Assembly: GCA_035048495.1 (NCBI GenBank)
Contig: CM068546.1
Location: 14,824,435-14,888,434 of the forward strand
Source: Euptelea pleiosperma
Taxonomy: Eukaryota > Streptophyta > Magnoliopsida > Ranunculales > Eupteleaceae
DNA length: 64,000 bases
Direction: 5' to 3'
In this document: in pieces, positions 10,260-23,900 of the stretch
Numbering within the stretch: the stretch's first letter is position 1
Layout of the letters: each line of letters starts with the position of its first letter
Notes under the pieces: model-generated
Databases searched by the model: none
Seen by the model: the letters and a program-made list of their open reading frames with translations, nothing else
What the model was told of the DNA's origin: nothing
Position numbers and translations under genes: made by a program

Positions 10260-13200
10260 TGTAATACCCTGAACTTTCGTTCTAGGGTATTACGGTAAAT
10301 TCACCTAATAATGAAAACCTAAAACTTTTTCAGACTTTCATTATTATTTTTATTGTTTAATATCATATTTGAGTATGTGTCTTCAGTTTGGTTTCATTCT
10401 GATAACTTTAAAAAACTTGCTATTTTTGAAACTTGCTCTTTAGGGCTAAATTCTTGCTAAAAATAATGAACCATAACTTGCAGGAGACTTTTTCTTTCCC
10501 CAGCTAACATTCTAGAACTTTTATAAAAAAAATTATTTTGTGGGCCCGAGACACCAAAAATATTCCTATTTTATCCTTAGCAACTTACCTGTGAAATTTG
10601 GAACCTTTCTTGAGACTAAAAAAACCCTAGCGGGAGATTTCGAGAGATTTTGACAAAAATAGTATTTTCGTAATTTTTGAACTTTCCGGTAATTCTTATA
10701 TTTAAAAAAAAATAATATTTAATTATATTTTACTTATTTAATAGGAGTGTGGGACCCGCAAATCACTTTCGGGTCATTCTAATGTCATTTGACACTTTTC
10801 TAGGGTTTTGAACATTTTTATGATTTGTGTGTGTGACATGTGTCAATACCTTATTGTATGGACTTTTAAATTATATAATATAGTTTGATTGAATTAATTT
10901 ATAATTATTTGTGTTATGATTGTTGGGTAGGGCCGTATGGCCGATCTAGAAGTCTTTTGGACTTAATAATATTCTTAAATAAAGCCTATTGTTATATATG
11001 GGCCTTGGGCCCATTTCTAACCCATTAGTAGTGTAAAATATAAGTTTTTGAGGGTTGAAAAAGTCATCCCTTTGATAGTTACGAATTTCACTAAAATAGA
11101 AACCCTAATCCTTCCTTAAACCTATTTATGAAAAACCCTAAAGCTTTAGAAGCTTTCACAAACCCAACTCTATTGAAGAATAGAGAAAGCTCCATTAAAC
11201 CTTCATCCGGGCACCGATCGTACTCGAGCAAGAAGTGAGAATTGACGGGGACTCCGATTTGAAGAACATACTCCGAGGAGAGGACGATCCGACGACTTTC
11301 AAATTTGAAGAAACTTTTGATTTTCATTAAAGTTCAAGAAACCTTAAGGTAAGTGCGCTTGATCCATCCTATACTTGTTTTTCTTCAAGATTTTGTTTCT
11401 CTTTCATTAGATAATGGTTGATACTCATTATAAATTAATTTCAATAATATTTATTTTATTCTTATTGGGTTGATCTTTATTTTGGGCCACCATGATGGGT
11501 TGGGCCATGGTCTATTTTGTACCTATAACGGATGATTATGTTCTTTATCATTTTTGTTATATTTTTATAATTATTTTTTCTAAATACCTCTTTAAATCTA
11601 TTTTCCAAAACCGTTTAGTTTGTATTTTTCTGATTTGTATTGATTAAGTTATGATTTTTCTAAGTTGTTGGACTTTACAAAATAACTCAGAATTTTAGAT
11701 TTTACACGGTCCATTTCACTTGGGATTTCGATCTATATTTTTAATCTAAATATTTTTCTAATTATTTTTCATGGATACCTCTATAAATCTAGTTTCTAGA
11801 ACCTTTGAGTTTGTATTTTTCTGATTTGTATTGATTAAGTTATGATTTTTCTAAGTTGTTGGACTTTACCAAAAAATCAAGAATTTTAGATTTTACACGG
11901 TCCACTTCACTTGAGATTTTGATCTATATTTTTAACCTAAATATTTTTCTAATTACTTTTCACAGATACCTCTATCAATCTAGTTTCTAGAACCTTTGAG
12001 TTTGTATTTTTTTGATTTGTATTGATTAAGTTATGATTTTTCAAACATGCTGGACTTTTCTATAAAACTCAGAATTTCAGATTTTATATGGTTCACTTCA
12101 CTTGGGATTTCGATCTATATTTTTAATCTAAATATTTTTTTAATTATTTTTCATAGATACTTATATGAATTTAGTTTTCAAATTAATTGAGTTTGTATTT
12201 TTTTAATAATTATTTATTTAGTTATAACTTTTACAATGTGCGGGACTTTTCTGTATCCCAGATTCTATCCAGCCCAATTAATTAAGAGTTTTGACCTATA
12301 TTTTGAATTTGAATATTTTTCTATTTATTTTTTCTAAAACCTCTGTGAATCTAGTTTTTAAAACAATTGAGTTTATATTTTTCTAATTCATATTTATTTA
12401 GTTTTGATTTTTATAATGCAGTATATTTTTTTATAAAAAACCTATTAATTGTTCGTGGTTCGGTCATGATTATTAACTACTAAAGTTTTAACCTTGTTGT
12501 TTGACTAAACCCTAGATGGTTTGACCTATATCTGTATGCATGGAGATCCCACCCATGTGTCTTGGATCTCTCATAGGGTTCGGCCAAGTGTCTTGGATCC
12601 CTCTTTAGGGTTCGACCTTGTGTCATGGATCCCTCATAGAGTTAGGCCATGGCGTATTGGATTCTCTTACGAATTTCACTTATATTATTCATCGATGTTG
12701 ATTGTGATATTTGGTCATGTCTTATTGACTATTATACCTAGATGGTTCGACCTATACTTGTATGCATGGGGATCCCACCCATGTGTCTTGGATCCCTCAT
12801 AGGGTTCGGCCATGGTGTGTTGGATTGTCTTGTGATTTCTACTTATATTATTCATCCGTGTTGATCGTGACCTTCGGTGATTGTTACATATTATTCATGG
12901 TTAACCCTAATTCGTTCCCATATTATTACTCTTAATGATCATTGGTTCATTTTATATTTTTATTTAAATGTTAAATACATGTGTGCTTATGTCATGTAAC
13001 CCTAGTACATCTTGTTGTCATACCATAATCATTACGTCATTTCATATAAGGGGTGCATAAGGGAACGGGGTTGAAGTATATTATATACGTTTATATTGGT
13101 TTTATCAATTAATCAGGGTTCGGTACCCTAGGGTGAAAGGCCCCAGACGTTATTATATCCTGCAGATGGGTCGATGAAACCGCTCCCAGTGCGGGAAGGA

Positions 13201-13819
13201 GATGGAGACCCTATGTGGTTATGGGTACTAATTGCATTTGCATCCCGTACTCACTTGCATTCATCATCATATTCATGTTATCCTTATTATACGATTGAGA
13301 TGCATACCTTGATTAAAAAACTTGTATAGTATGATATCATATCATGCACACTGTTGTATTACTGGGCCTCGGCTCACGGTGCTATACCGATACCATTTTC
13401 AGATTTTGAGGAGCTGGGTACGTGAGATGATTTTGAGACGAAAGACTCCGGTGCATTCGAGGAGATCGGCGACGATTTGGGAGTCGATCCCACACTTTAG
13501 AAAGTTGTATTTGATTATTTTATAACATTATTTATTTATTTTCACGGGCATGTAAACCTTTGATTGAGAGCATGTTCTCACTTCTATCTCTCCACATTTA
13601 GTTGATTGATTGAATTATTTGAATTATGAATTATTTGAATTATTTGTTTCCTACATCTAGACTCTTTTTTTTACTTAGTGGGTTTTCGAATGAACCTTAG
13701 TAGTCTAATTGACCTAATTGGACCACTAGGGGACATTCATGGATCACCTCTAGGTTCGGGTACGGGTCGATCCACGGATTTTTGGGTCATATCTGGGTAT
13801 CCGGATTCGGGGCGTGACA
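10260..13819 (+). repeat. G 3' LTR, full length
   Basis: An uninterrupted 3560-bp reference copy of this LTR family, with TG...CA ends. It contains the ~191-bp repeats (11620-12440) and the GGATCC-rich repeats (12530-12820). TGGGCC motifs cluster near 11000 and 11480-11510. It is followed by the right target copy at 13820-13824. Confidence 0.95.
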
Positions 13820-13824
13820 AAAAA

Positions 13825-13950
13825 AGTGTGTTCTACGTAATAGAATAGACTCTTGCGCAGAAAAGTAGATAAATAAAGCATTTTACGTAGGAGAATGCGA
13901 TAACGCTAAAAGGATAATTGCTTAAAATAAGCACTTTTGAGCGAATATCA
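13825..13950 (-). repeat. Element H: 3' LTR, part 2 (outer end)
   Basis: Ends GAGCGAATATCA, the reverse complement of the family LTR start TGATATTCGCTC. It directly abuts the polypurine tract of H. Joined to position 3406 it restores continuous LTR sequence. Confidence 0.9.
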
Positions 13951-13963
13951 CAACCCCCAACCA
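13951..13963 (-). other. Polypurine tract of H
   Basis: On the minus strand it reads GGTTGGGGGTTG immediately before the LTR TG. A and B have the identical tract. Confidence 0.85.
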
Positions 13964-15873
13964 GCATATTGCCAATCCTTGACAATTAGTGCAAAATAAA
14001 TGAACTTAAAAGGGCTCTGCACATGCTGCACACTTTTTCATATTAGCTCAGGGAAAACACCGTTTGTCAAATCATTGAATGGATGCAAAAATAGTTACAT
14101 GCTAGCGAAGAGTTGAAAAGTTTTGGCAAGACTACAGACTGATAATCATGACCCAGAATAGTCAGACTCTGTGTGTGTGTGTGCTCAACATTTTCATCAT
14201 CCAAGAGTTAAGACTTCCAAATCACCTCTAAGTTTTTATGCCTCGACCTCAAATCTCACTTGTAAACCACTCAGAATGGAATCACACATGAAGGGTTTTC
14301 TTTTTTTCTCTCAATTTATATGTGAGGAGATGTGTTGATATATGAAAGCAATGATCTCACATATATATTATTTGAAGGAAGGACATCTTTGACAGAAGAT
14401 CGATTGGAATACCATTTCACTTGGGAATGTCAGATCAAACTCTATAGCTTCTCTTTCTCCAATCTCCACATTTTATGATTGTGCTATTCTAGAATCAAGT
14501 AGGACTTTCTTGGGTTGTAATGAGGCTTAGGTCAAGTGTAGAAAAATAATGGAATATAGGATTTCAAAGTTCTGAGAGGATATCTCTATTTTCTTGTATT
14601 TTTCCTATGAGTGTAACACCATTTCTTTTCATTTTCCATCTTTCGCATTTTTCTCTTTTACTCGATATTTCTGAGATTGCTTAATTGCTTTTTCAGCTCT
14701 TTTTCATACTTTCTTTTCATAAATTCTTTTCAGTCTGAACCACTTGTCTTTTTCTTTGATTTTTATTGACTTTTCTTTTCATGGTACACCTATATCCATA
14801 ATTTCTCTATCCTTCTCAGAAGTAGGGTCGCGAGTAGTAACTTGACCGGGTTTTGGTTAATGGATTTAACAAAGAAAGGCTCTTATAAATGGTTCAAAAG
14901 ATTTTCTAGTGAAGTATAATTCAGGTGAAGTAAAAGGCTGAATGGTTCAAAAAATGGCCTAAATCATTTTATAGGGTTTGCACTATCATGTATACTGTCT
15001 TGACTGGATATAGAGAAGGTTTTGTCGTAGTAATACAATGTTGATGTCGTTCCGAGTTTTATGATCGAAGCAAAAGATAATGAGATCTCTCAACGAATAT
15101 TGCGGGCACGAAGAATAGTGAGTCATCTTGTGACTCAGGATTGTTGTATAATCCTCTGAAATGATTAAAGGCTCGAAAGCTCACTGGGTTAGGTCTCCAC
15201 AATTCTTCTCACAGGATCTCTAGAGTTTCCAAACTTAGGATGTCTCTGATGTTGATAGTGTACAATTGTGCTGAATCTGAGTTTTTCTAAGTTTTCAAAC
15301 CTGCTGTAGCCACGCTTGACTTGACTCAAAGTTAACCTTTAACAAAAATTGTCATCCTCAATACTGACTTAACGGAGGTTTTCAGCTAATCAAAGTCAGG
15401 GTATTTGACACATTTTTAAAATTCTAGAAAACTTCGAAAAACATAGGAAACCACCCAAAAAACAAATTTTCTTTTTTATCAAAATGAAAACATGAGTTTT
15501 GGTAAATACCCACCCCCAACCAAAATACAACACCGTCCTCGGTGCTTATGACCGGGACATAAAATGATAAAAAATCGGTAATGATGATGTAAAGGTTCAG
15601 GGAGGATGTTACCAAGTCGGCAGAAACTCGACAGTGTGTGATACCTGATGATCGGAAGAATGAATGTACCTGTATTTCCAGAGATATAACAATAATAACA
15701 AATGCATGAGACTCATGTACTATAAGAATACCGGAATTGCCTTTCCGAAAGCACTAAGTTTTATGTCTTCAGCCAGACACAACGGGGATGGTAAGCACCC
15801 CCAACCAAGTTGAAACTCATGGAGACTGAGTGAATCTGCAGTCTTCCCTACACTTAAAGTGGAATTGAGACTA
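13964..15873 (-). other. H 3' untranslated region
   Basis: This matches the 3' UTRs of A (47435-49357) and B (30232-32229) along its length. It includes two further GGTTGGGGGT motifs on the minus strand, at 15508-15524 and 15797-15812. The A-rich tract that expands to 39 A in A is only a short run here (about 15463-15480). No convincing coding region. Confidence 0.8.
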
Positions 15874-16531
15874 CTATCCTATCCCTTGTGGAGGTATACC
15901 TGTGTAGAACTGGTCTTTCTCAGTGTAGATTGAGAGGAGGACAGTAGGTGCTCTAAGCAGTCCTGCAAAAGCATGTAGTTGAGCAGGGAGGGATTGAAGC
16001 TTCTCAGTGAGAATGAATTGGAGGGTAGATGGGTGTTCTCTGGCCGTGGTTAGTAGAGCCGCAAACTCATGGAGTTTAGCGAGAAGGTATCTTAATGGAG
16101 CAGACTCCTGCAGATCAGTAACAGTATAATTGTCTGACTCTGAGATGAAGTCAGGCGCAAAGTATTCTTGACACTAGAAGAGCTTTTCCTCGGAAGAGCC
16201 TTGAATTAGACTCTGTACGGCACACGGTTCATCATCAATATCGATGTATGTCGGCTGTTGAAAAATATTAACCTCTTCCTTGAGGTTGTAAAATGCCATC
16301 GACATATCATCGTCCCTACACCCGATGTGTGCATCAGTGATGGTGAGGAACGGTTGGGCCAAGACAACTGGGACCGTACTATCTAGACACAACTGAGTGT
16401 CTGGAAAGTCTGAGTCAGGTGCAGATGGTGAAGCATCATAGGTGTAGAGGAGTCCTCGAAGCTAGGTTCAGAAGTCGGTCTATTTAAGTGCACTAGAAAT
16501 GGAGACTCGGGCTCATCACGGTTGTTGTACA
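15874..16531 (-). pseudogene. H: 3' remnant of the non-autonomous gag-linker/protease-derived ORF
   Basis: The minus-strand translation matches the C-terminal part of the 618-codon ORF of B and the post-protease segment of A. It has a protease-tail-like segment (LAQPFLTITDAHIGCRDD), then DEPCAVQSLIQ, then the C-terminal repeats ending GIPPQGIG. Unlike B it has only two of the roughly 33-residue repeats. It is broken by a frameshift near 16383-16392 and by a TAG at 16174-16176, where A has a CAG codon. The match stops abruptly near 16531, where unrelated sequence J begins, so the 5' two thirds are absent from the window. Confidence 0.75.
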
Positions 16532-16783
16532 CGAGATTCTTGATAATTGAACGTTCGTTGAGTGAAAACGTACTTTGATCATTTATATCTTCATGCTTGA
16601 GCTTGAATTTGTCTTCAGTTGAGCTTGAACACTTGGGTTGGTTTTCTTCAACTTTAATTCTTCTTTGATTTGTTGATGAAGTCCACTTGATCTTTGACAC
16701 TTCAGTCTTCAGCGAGCTCCTAATTCAACGAGTTATATTACAAAAGAACTAAGAATTCCTGGGATTTACAACTAAGACTTTTT

Positions 16784-16975
16784 ACATACCATAGGTCCTC
16801 AAAAGAAATCCGGCTCTGGTAGTGAAGCCAACCAAGCCTGTCAAACCTGTCAAAGAGTAAACTTCAAGAAAAGCCGCCAGTCCCAGTAGGTGGCGAAGGG
16901 GCATACCATACGTTTTCAAAAGAAATTCAACTCTGGTGGTGGAGCCAACCAAGCCTGCCTAACCTTCCAAGGAGA
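16784..16975. repeat. Direct duplication, ~118-bp spacing
   Basis: Two segments (about 16784-16855 and 16902-16975) share ACCATA-G-T-CTCAAAAGAAAT-like text and GGAGCCAACCAAGCCTG. They differ at many positions, so the duplication is old. Confidence 0.65.
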
Positions 16976-19534
16976 TTCAAGTAGCAAGTGTACCTAAACA
17001 CATTGAACGAAAAAAGAATTCGAATGCTATGTTATGGCAAAAAGCAACCCACCATGATACTCTCGGCGAGAAAGCAAACGGACTGAGAATGAAATTAGAT
17101 TGAATAGCCGGAGAGCCTATCATAAGTAAAGGGTGGTGCCAATGAATGATGAGGACTTCGAGTGATAATTTGTAATGTTTGGATGAATGTGGGTACGCAA
17201 CCCCCACTTAAAGTTAAGAGATACCACACGAAATGTTGTGAGTAGTTTCTGAACAAAATAAGAACACAAGGGGAGGTATGCATTCCAGTAGCCAACCTCC
17301 CAAAATGAGTACAAAGAAGTTGAAAGGTTTAAAATTCTATCTGTGAGCAATAGTGAATGCGCTCACTCCAAATATTTACTTAATATTACTTTGGATATGT
17401 ATAATAGAAATATATAAACACACACGCATACAGTCGGAATTGATATGAACTATTAGAGGAATGTGGGACAATTGTTCCTATTTTTAGGTTTAGGCTAATA
17501 ATGCATTATACCTATTTCGATGGCCGAATCTCTAAGTAGGTCTTATGGTGCTATGTCTCAAGCTTAGAATTCGTAGAGAATGGGTTCCAAAAGAGAAAAT
17601 CAATGTCCTGAGATGATTGTCATAAAGAGGGGTACATGTTGCATCAAGGAATGAATGAACCAGTTAATTTCATTAAGTAAATGGATGCAACATGGATTCC
17701 TACATAATGTCAAGATCGTAGTTTCCAATTGTAAGCAAGAAAATGGAATAAAAGAAAATTATGATAATGAGTAAAATGCATGAATGCAAATGTTGCTTGT
17801 CAACTAAGAGACAGTTGTTCGACTTCACAACATTGAATCCTGACCTTTCACTCTAATAAGCCTAAAGTGAGAAATTAATTACTAAAGAAAATTCCAATGA
17901 TCTTTGTGAAAATGGGGGTAAAGTAGATGAAGGAAAAAGGGGTCAGCCCCAAGTTTTAGCGGACATGCAAACTCACTCCCTACACTGCCATGGACGTGCA
18001 CCTTGGTCACCCTTCGTAGTGATGAGTTCTTTTATCGATTTGGGATATGTATGGGCCATGTGTCCCAATGAGGACATGATGCGGCAAAGAAATTAGGAAA
18101 ATGCCTAACAGGGGTTATGTTATGAATGATGCGGGAGGCATAAGGTAAGAGAAAATGAGTAACTGCAGAGACAGGTTTCTGATTCATCCCTCATTTGTCT
18201 TTATCTGTGTTCAAGGATGCAATGTAATACAAACAATAAACAATGTCTAGCCTTGACTTGTAAAGGCTTGAACTCTGTTAACTTCCCAAAAGTCAAATGA
18301 ACAAGAAAATTAGCCATAATTGTTTTTATTTAATTAACCACTATGCTTCTTTTATCAAAATTAAGACTTGATATTCCTAGCATATGCATGTGCATGATCT
18401 CAAATGATTAATATCAACATCATAGTATGCATTCTCACCTTCTCAATTTTTCAAATTCTCGAACAACCACAAATAATGGGCCACCTCCTGTAGAAACCTC
18501 TTTTCAAGGCCACAGTCATGTGAAACCTGGCTGAGGGAAAGCCCTCGAATCAATACATAACTTTTGGACATCCACACCCCGTCGAATCCTTTTCTCGAGG
18601 CCACAGGTACATGTCATTTGCCCTAACTAATCATCTTGAAATTGGGTGCATGACCCGATAGGAAAATGCCCCAACAAATCTTTTTACCAAGGTGGTGGGA
18701 GATCAGCTCTACTCACCGTGGCTTGCACTCTCATGAATAAAATAATTGTGAACAACAAATTCTCACAAAATCACATTAGATGTTCACATACTCAAGGCAA
18801 CGTAAAAAAAAAGATGATCACCTATACACTCCCATTATAGAAATAAAACAAGAAGCAAAGAGAGAAATTCAACAATCATAAAGATCATATAACTCTATCA
18901 GTAACAATTGGAACTTATGTAGCCACTTCCCAATAATTGAAGTATTTATTTCAACTGGAGAAGAAAAAGTAAAAAAACAACAATATCCAACAAATTACAA
19001 CATGGAGAAAGGTCTCAATAATCATTCAATTTTATCTTCAAAACTAGTTTGAGTAAGACAAATTAATGGAGCTATTCAAAATAAAACTTTTTTCTCAAAA
19101 TTATTTCAAATTTTGATCCATTTAAGAGCTTATGGGTATTAAAATGTACAAGAAACAGAAAATTCTTTATTATTAACTCTGAACTCAAATTCCTTGGGCC
19201 GGTAACAATAGAAATATGAATTCAGAATCAACAACTCGACAAACTGATTCTTGTATAGTTTGAAATCCTAAGGGATGACGAAGGGAGGCCTGCTCCTTTC
19301 ATAATAGTTCCTTATTCCTCATAAATGCAATGCCTCAAGGGAGAACAAGTAAGGTAGTATAAGATCATACTGTAAATTCACTAACCTAATGTATGGCAAA
19401 GCCCCCAGTGTAGTACCTTTCTAAAAGTAAAACCTTATGGGTTTTGGACCCCGCAGTTCTCTCACACATTGCAAGTAATTGAATAATTCAAAGAATTAGA
19501 AGAATAGTAATGAAATATGGATAAATCAACTCCA

Positions 19535-20358
19535 TTGAAACCTCACAAAGCCCATGGGCACATGCCACCTATGTCATAACAAGCTGAAAAGAAATGAGTT
19601 GGCAAGGCCACCTCCCGTCGGAACCTCGTAGAAGGCCACAGGCACATGTCACTGAACCATAAGAAGTGGGTTGGAAAGGGATGCCTCCCATCAAAACCTT
19701 AGAAAAAGCCATTGGCACATGTCACCTAGCCATAAGAAGTGGTTTGACATGGCCACCTCCCATCATAACCTTCGCAAAGGCCATGGGCACGTGCTACCTA
19801 TGTTATAATAAGCCCAGAAAAAATTGTTTGGCCAGGCCACCTCCCATTGGAACCTCATAAAGGCCATGGGCACATGTCACCGAACCATAAGAAGTGGGTT
19901 GAAAAGGGATGCCTCCCATCGGAACCTTAGAAAAGGCCATGGGCAAGCGTCACCTAGACATAAGAAGTGGTTTGACATGGCCACCTACCATCGTAAGCTT
20001 TGCAAAGGCCATGGGCACGTGCTACTTATGTCATAATAAGCCCGGAAGAAATTGTTTGGCCAGGCCACCGCCCATTGGAACCTCGTAAAAGGCCACTAGC
20101 ACAGGTCATCAAACCATAAGAAGTGGGTTGGAAAGGGATGCCCCCCATCAGAACCTTAGAAAAGGCCATGGACACGCGTCACCTCACCATAAGAAGTGGT
20201 TTGACAAGGCCAACTCCCATCGTAACCTTCGCAAAGGCCATGGGCATGTGCTACCTATGTCATAATAAACCCGGAAGAAATTGTTTGGCAAGGCCACCTC
20301 CCATCGGAACCTCGTAAAAGGCCACGAGCACATGTCACCGAGCCATAAGAAGTAAATA
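19535..20358 (+). repeat. Higher-order tandem repeat, 229-bp unit of three ~76-bp monomers
   Basis: Three monomer types (a, b, c) alternate in fixed order. The a monomers start at 19606, 19835, 20063 and 20292; b at 19678, 19906 and 20135; c at 19751, 19979 and 20209. The a-to-a spacing is 229, 228 and 229. All monomers share CATCGGAACCT-like text, AAAGGCCATGGGCAC and, in a and b, CATAAGAAGTGG. A c-like monomer precedes the array at about 19535. This is a satellite-like structure, not coding. Confidence 0.9.
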
Positions 20359-20962
20359 AAACATTACGGGTCATGAGGAAGTGACTCCTAGCTCCGATTC
20401 ATAATATCAAATAATAACAGATACGAGTACACAAGTATTGTGCCAAAAAATGATATATATAAAAATGACAATCCTTCTTAAAGTAAAATGATTGAACCAA
20501 TAACAAATAAAGCATCACGAGATCCAGTTGTGAATTTTTACATTTAGAGGGAAGACAAAATAATAGCTGCTCACCAACATCATTATGTAAAGAAACGCTG
20601 ATATTTAAAAGAAGCGATTCAACAATGTGAACAAACAAAGGTAAGTAATAAGCACTGGAAATGACAAGCAATGTTAAGCTAAAATAACAGTCAGCTCTAC
20701 AAACTCGCTAATAGGATGTGAACGACAAATGAACGATTGCAAGACACGAGCCCAACAAGTAACTTACACCATTTTCCATTCCATAATACTTGAGAAGAAT
20801 TCTAAGAAATTGTACCTTAGGTGTAGGGTAGATTGCCTTAGTGCATAGAGGAACTGGGAGTAAGCTATAAAGCCCCAATATTTGTATTCGCGAGCCTCCT
20901 AGATGAACGATTGTTCTTATTTAGAGAAGCTATAGAAATATATGTTGAAAAAAAACTCATAA

Positions 20963-20967
20963 GGCCG
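20963..20967. other. Target-site duplication of I (GGCCG, left copy)
   Basis: The right copy is 24563-24567. Both are exact. Confidence 0.95.
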
Positions 20968-23900
20968 TGAAAGTAAGGTTTTTTTCCGCGTCGTTGGTTA
21001 CGAAAACCCTAGATCTCAACAATATTTGTAATTTCTCCGAATTGGTTCACTTAATCTGCAAAAATGCAGACTTGCACAGTGGCTCGTGTCGGATATCGTC
21101 CGCACTCGGGGTTACGGCAAATGTTTGAACAATAATGAATGGAAAGTGCTTAGAATAATGAAGAGACTAGAATGGTGGAATAATCGAGATTTAAAATAAT
21201 ATTTTGGTGGGATTTTTATCAGCTAATTTACCAAAATAGAATGAAACACAATAAATAAATGAATTATCAAAATTATTTTATTAATTAATCAAAGTATTAC
21301 AAAACTCAAATAAAAACAAATGCTAACAAGAAAGCAATTAAATGAGAGTGCTAGAGAGAGAAAATCAGGGAAGAGAGAGAAAATCAGAAATAAGAGAGAA
21401 AATAATGGAAAGGTGAGTCTAGAGAGAGAAAATGTGAGAAAGATAGATGACCTAGAGAGAGAATTTTAGAGCGCTTTAGAGAGAGAAAGAAGGGATAGAA
21501 GTGAGTAATCTTACCATCTTACCAAAATAGAGGCACGAGTAGCCAAGAATGAGATCAAGATTGTGTGATGGTGATAGGCCACGTGGATGCACCAAGTAGG
21601 AGATGTTGAAAACCACCGGAAGTGTCTTCACCTAGTTGAGGTTTCAACCTCAAAGTTGCATGTCCAAGCTATGATGGATGGTGTCTTGCTGGTTCGTATG
21701 CATACTTGAGGATTTTAGAGGAGTAGACAGGTGAGGACGGTGGTGCTAGGGAAGTGGATCTCAGCAAGGTGGTGGAGATGATAGCCTGTCGGGTGAGATT
21801 TGAGGGCAGCACAACAGAACCGTTAATCAACACTAACTGATGGACCTTGGAGGCAGCAGGTATGGTGCTGTTGCACTTGGTTTGTAGGTCTGCAGGTGGA
21901 GTGATCTGAAGCTGTTGATGAGGTGGACAACACAACATGCACCAGCAGGTTGAGGTGAGTGTTGACCGGTGGAAGACTTGTGGAATCGGTGCTGCACATG
22001 ATGTAGCAAGAGGCGCTAGTTGCTTCTCAGCAAGGTCAATCGGTAATGTAGGCTGAAAGGGAGGAGAAAAGGATGGCCTGCAACTTGGTGAAGTTGATGG
22101 CGGTACAGGCAAGGAGGTGCAGCAGGTTGTTGCCTACGATGGAGGAGTTTCCGGGCAAAAACAAGGGAAATGGTGACCTGAAATGCAGATCTGATGCTGG
22201 CCGTGGAGACGGGGAGAGTTGTGAAACACAGTGGCAGCAATAATGGATAACACTGGAAAGAAGGGAGTTGCAGGTCCGCCTTGTAGATAGAAGAAGATGA
22301 CTGAGCTGCTGGCTGGAATTTGCAGGTCCGGTGAACATGCAATGGTGATGAAGAGTGCAACAGCAAGAAAGTGAAGAAGATGTCCGTGAAGCACAAGAGA
22401 GAGACAAACACTTTCAAGGGGAGCAGGTAGGTGAGGAGATGGTGATCTCCTTGGTGATGCCGCTGAATGCAACTGCCGGAGTTGCAGGTTTGCAACTCCG
22501 GTAATGGGTTAAGAAGAAGAGGCATTGAACTAGGTGAAGCTTGTGGGGAGCAAAAGGTGGTTCAGTCTGCAACGTTGCACTAGCAGCAAGTTTTCGAGAG
22601 AGGGAGGAAAAACGGAGGTGGAGGCGCTGGCTGTGTGTGCACAGCAGCGTGGAAGGATATAGAAGAAGACGGACCTGCTTGAATTGTAGGTCCGTAGGTG
22701 AAGAAGAAGAAGAAGAAGAAATGCTTGGCGTTTTTCTTTTGGTTGAAAAACGTCCTGGATAACAGCGTGGAAGGGGTGACGGACGCTGCAAGGAGATGGT
22801 GACCGGAGTTGCAGGTGCAACTCCGGTTGGGGACGTGAAAAGGGGGTGAAACGGTAGTTGGAGAAAGCTCGCAGGCGGAGCAAATAGCAGATCCAGAAGA
22901 AGAAGAAAGAAAAGAAGAAGAATTTGAGAAGAGAAGAAGAAATGAAGGGGGAGAAGCCTTGCAAGTTGCAACAATTCCGGCGAGCTTCTCGCCGGAATTA
23001 ATGGTGAGGAGAGGTGGGGGTGCTGGCTTGTGGATGATGATTTACCCGGGATTTCGAGCGGGCTGCAATGATGAGACGAAGACGAGGAAGCTGCTCCTAT
23101 CACGAGCAACAATGGAGAGGTGTTTAGAAGAGCACGGTTGTGGGCACGCACAACCTTGGAGAGATTGAGAGATGAAAGAGATTGGATAAAAGAGAAAGGA
23201 ATAGTTAGGGGGAAGGAACCAAAGAAACCCAAGGTTTCTCTCTCTTTTATAGGAGTAGTTTGTTGTGGGAGAGAGAAACCGTGGGAATGAAGTTGGGGAT
23301 TGATGAGAAGTGGTCAAAGTTGACCACTTCTCCCATTGGCTTGAATGTGGGCTTGTGAGAGCCCATGGGTTTATGTTAGCCACTTGCTTTGATTGGGTCA
23401 TTATAAGGATAATTGGCCCGTGGGCCTTGTGACCATGTGTCAATGGGTATGGGCATGGGCTCAAGGATAAGCGGGCTAATGGGCCGGATAGATATGGGCC
23501 TCTTGCGAGGCCATGGGTTAGGGTGCGTTTGACCGCTAGAGGAGAAAAAAATGGTAAATGAGCCCAAAACACCATGGGCTCTAGGACGGGTTATAAGGCC
23601 GTGGGCTTCCAATTTGCTTGTGAGTCACTTGGCCATGGGGGCTGTTAGATGATGAAACTATGATAATTGGATGAGATGAGGTGGCAGTTTGACTCGGTCC
23701 ACAATTGGCGGACCGTAGGATCTGGAAAGATCCAACGGTCAGATGAATGATCTAACGGTCGAATTGAAGATCTAACGGTAGAAGAACTATGAGAGATGGA
23801 ATAAAGCTAAAGGAGAGAAGATCTGAGGTTAGATGATGGAGATCAGAGGGTTAGGACGATCAATCTAAGGATCGGATGGTGAGATATAGGCAATTCGATC

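Larger units (their letters stand above)
3407..13819 (+). mobile_element. Element G: long-LTR, internally minimal LTR retrotransposon
   Basis: Order: 5' LTR 3407-5205 plus 8837-9432, primer site, 827-bp internal region, polypurine tract, 3' LTR 10260-13819. LTRs begin TGTAATACCC and end GGGGCGTGACA. The primer site resembles the complement of initiator tRNA-Met, and the polypurine tract is AAGGGGGG-like; both are common in plant Ty3/gypsy elements. No gag or pol is encoded, so it must have been moved by proteins made elsewhere. The 3' LTR is 3560 bp. The 5' LTR sums to 2395 bp because about 1.17 kb was lost inside it. F1 is inserted in the 5' LTR. The superfamily is inferred from the ends only. 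Confidence 0.92.
16532..20967. other. J, left part: unassigned repetitive non-coding DNA
   Basis: From about 16532 similarity to the Athila-like family ends. The stretch holds a degenerate direct duplication (16784-16975) and a higher-order tandem repeat (19535-20358). A block around GGCAAAGCCCCCAGTGTAG (19393) recurs in J to the right of solo LTR I at 24733. No long open frame or terminal structure is evident. It is AT-rich between the repeats. It may be the untranslated part of another retrotransposon inserted in H, but I could not find its ends. Confidence 0.5.

Noticed and set aside
19535..20358. CRISPR-like array
   Set aside because: Repeats are contiguous diverged monomers in a fixed order without unique spacers, in plant DNA.
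22414..23232. 272-codon frame in solo LTR I
   Set aside because: It lies in the R/U5-like part of an LTR, is low complexity, overlaps other open frames and has no homologue in the other LTRs.
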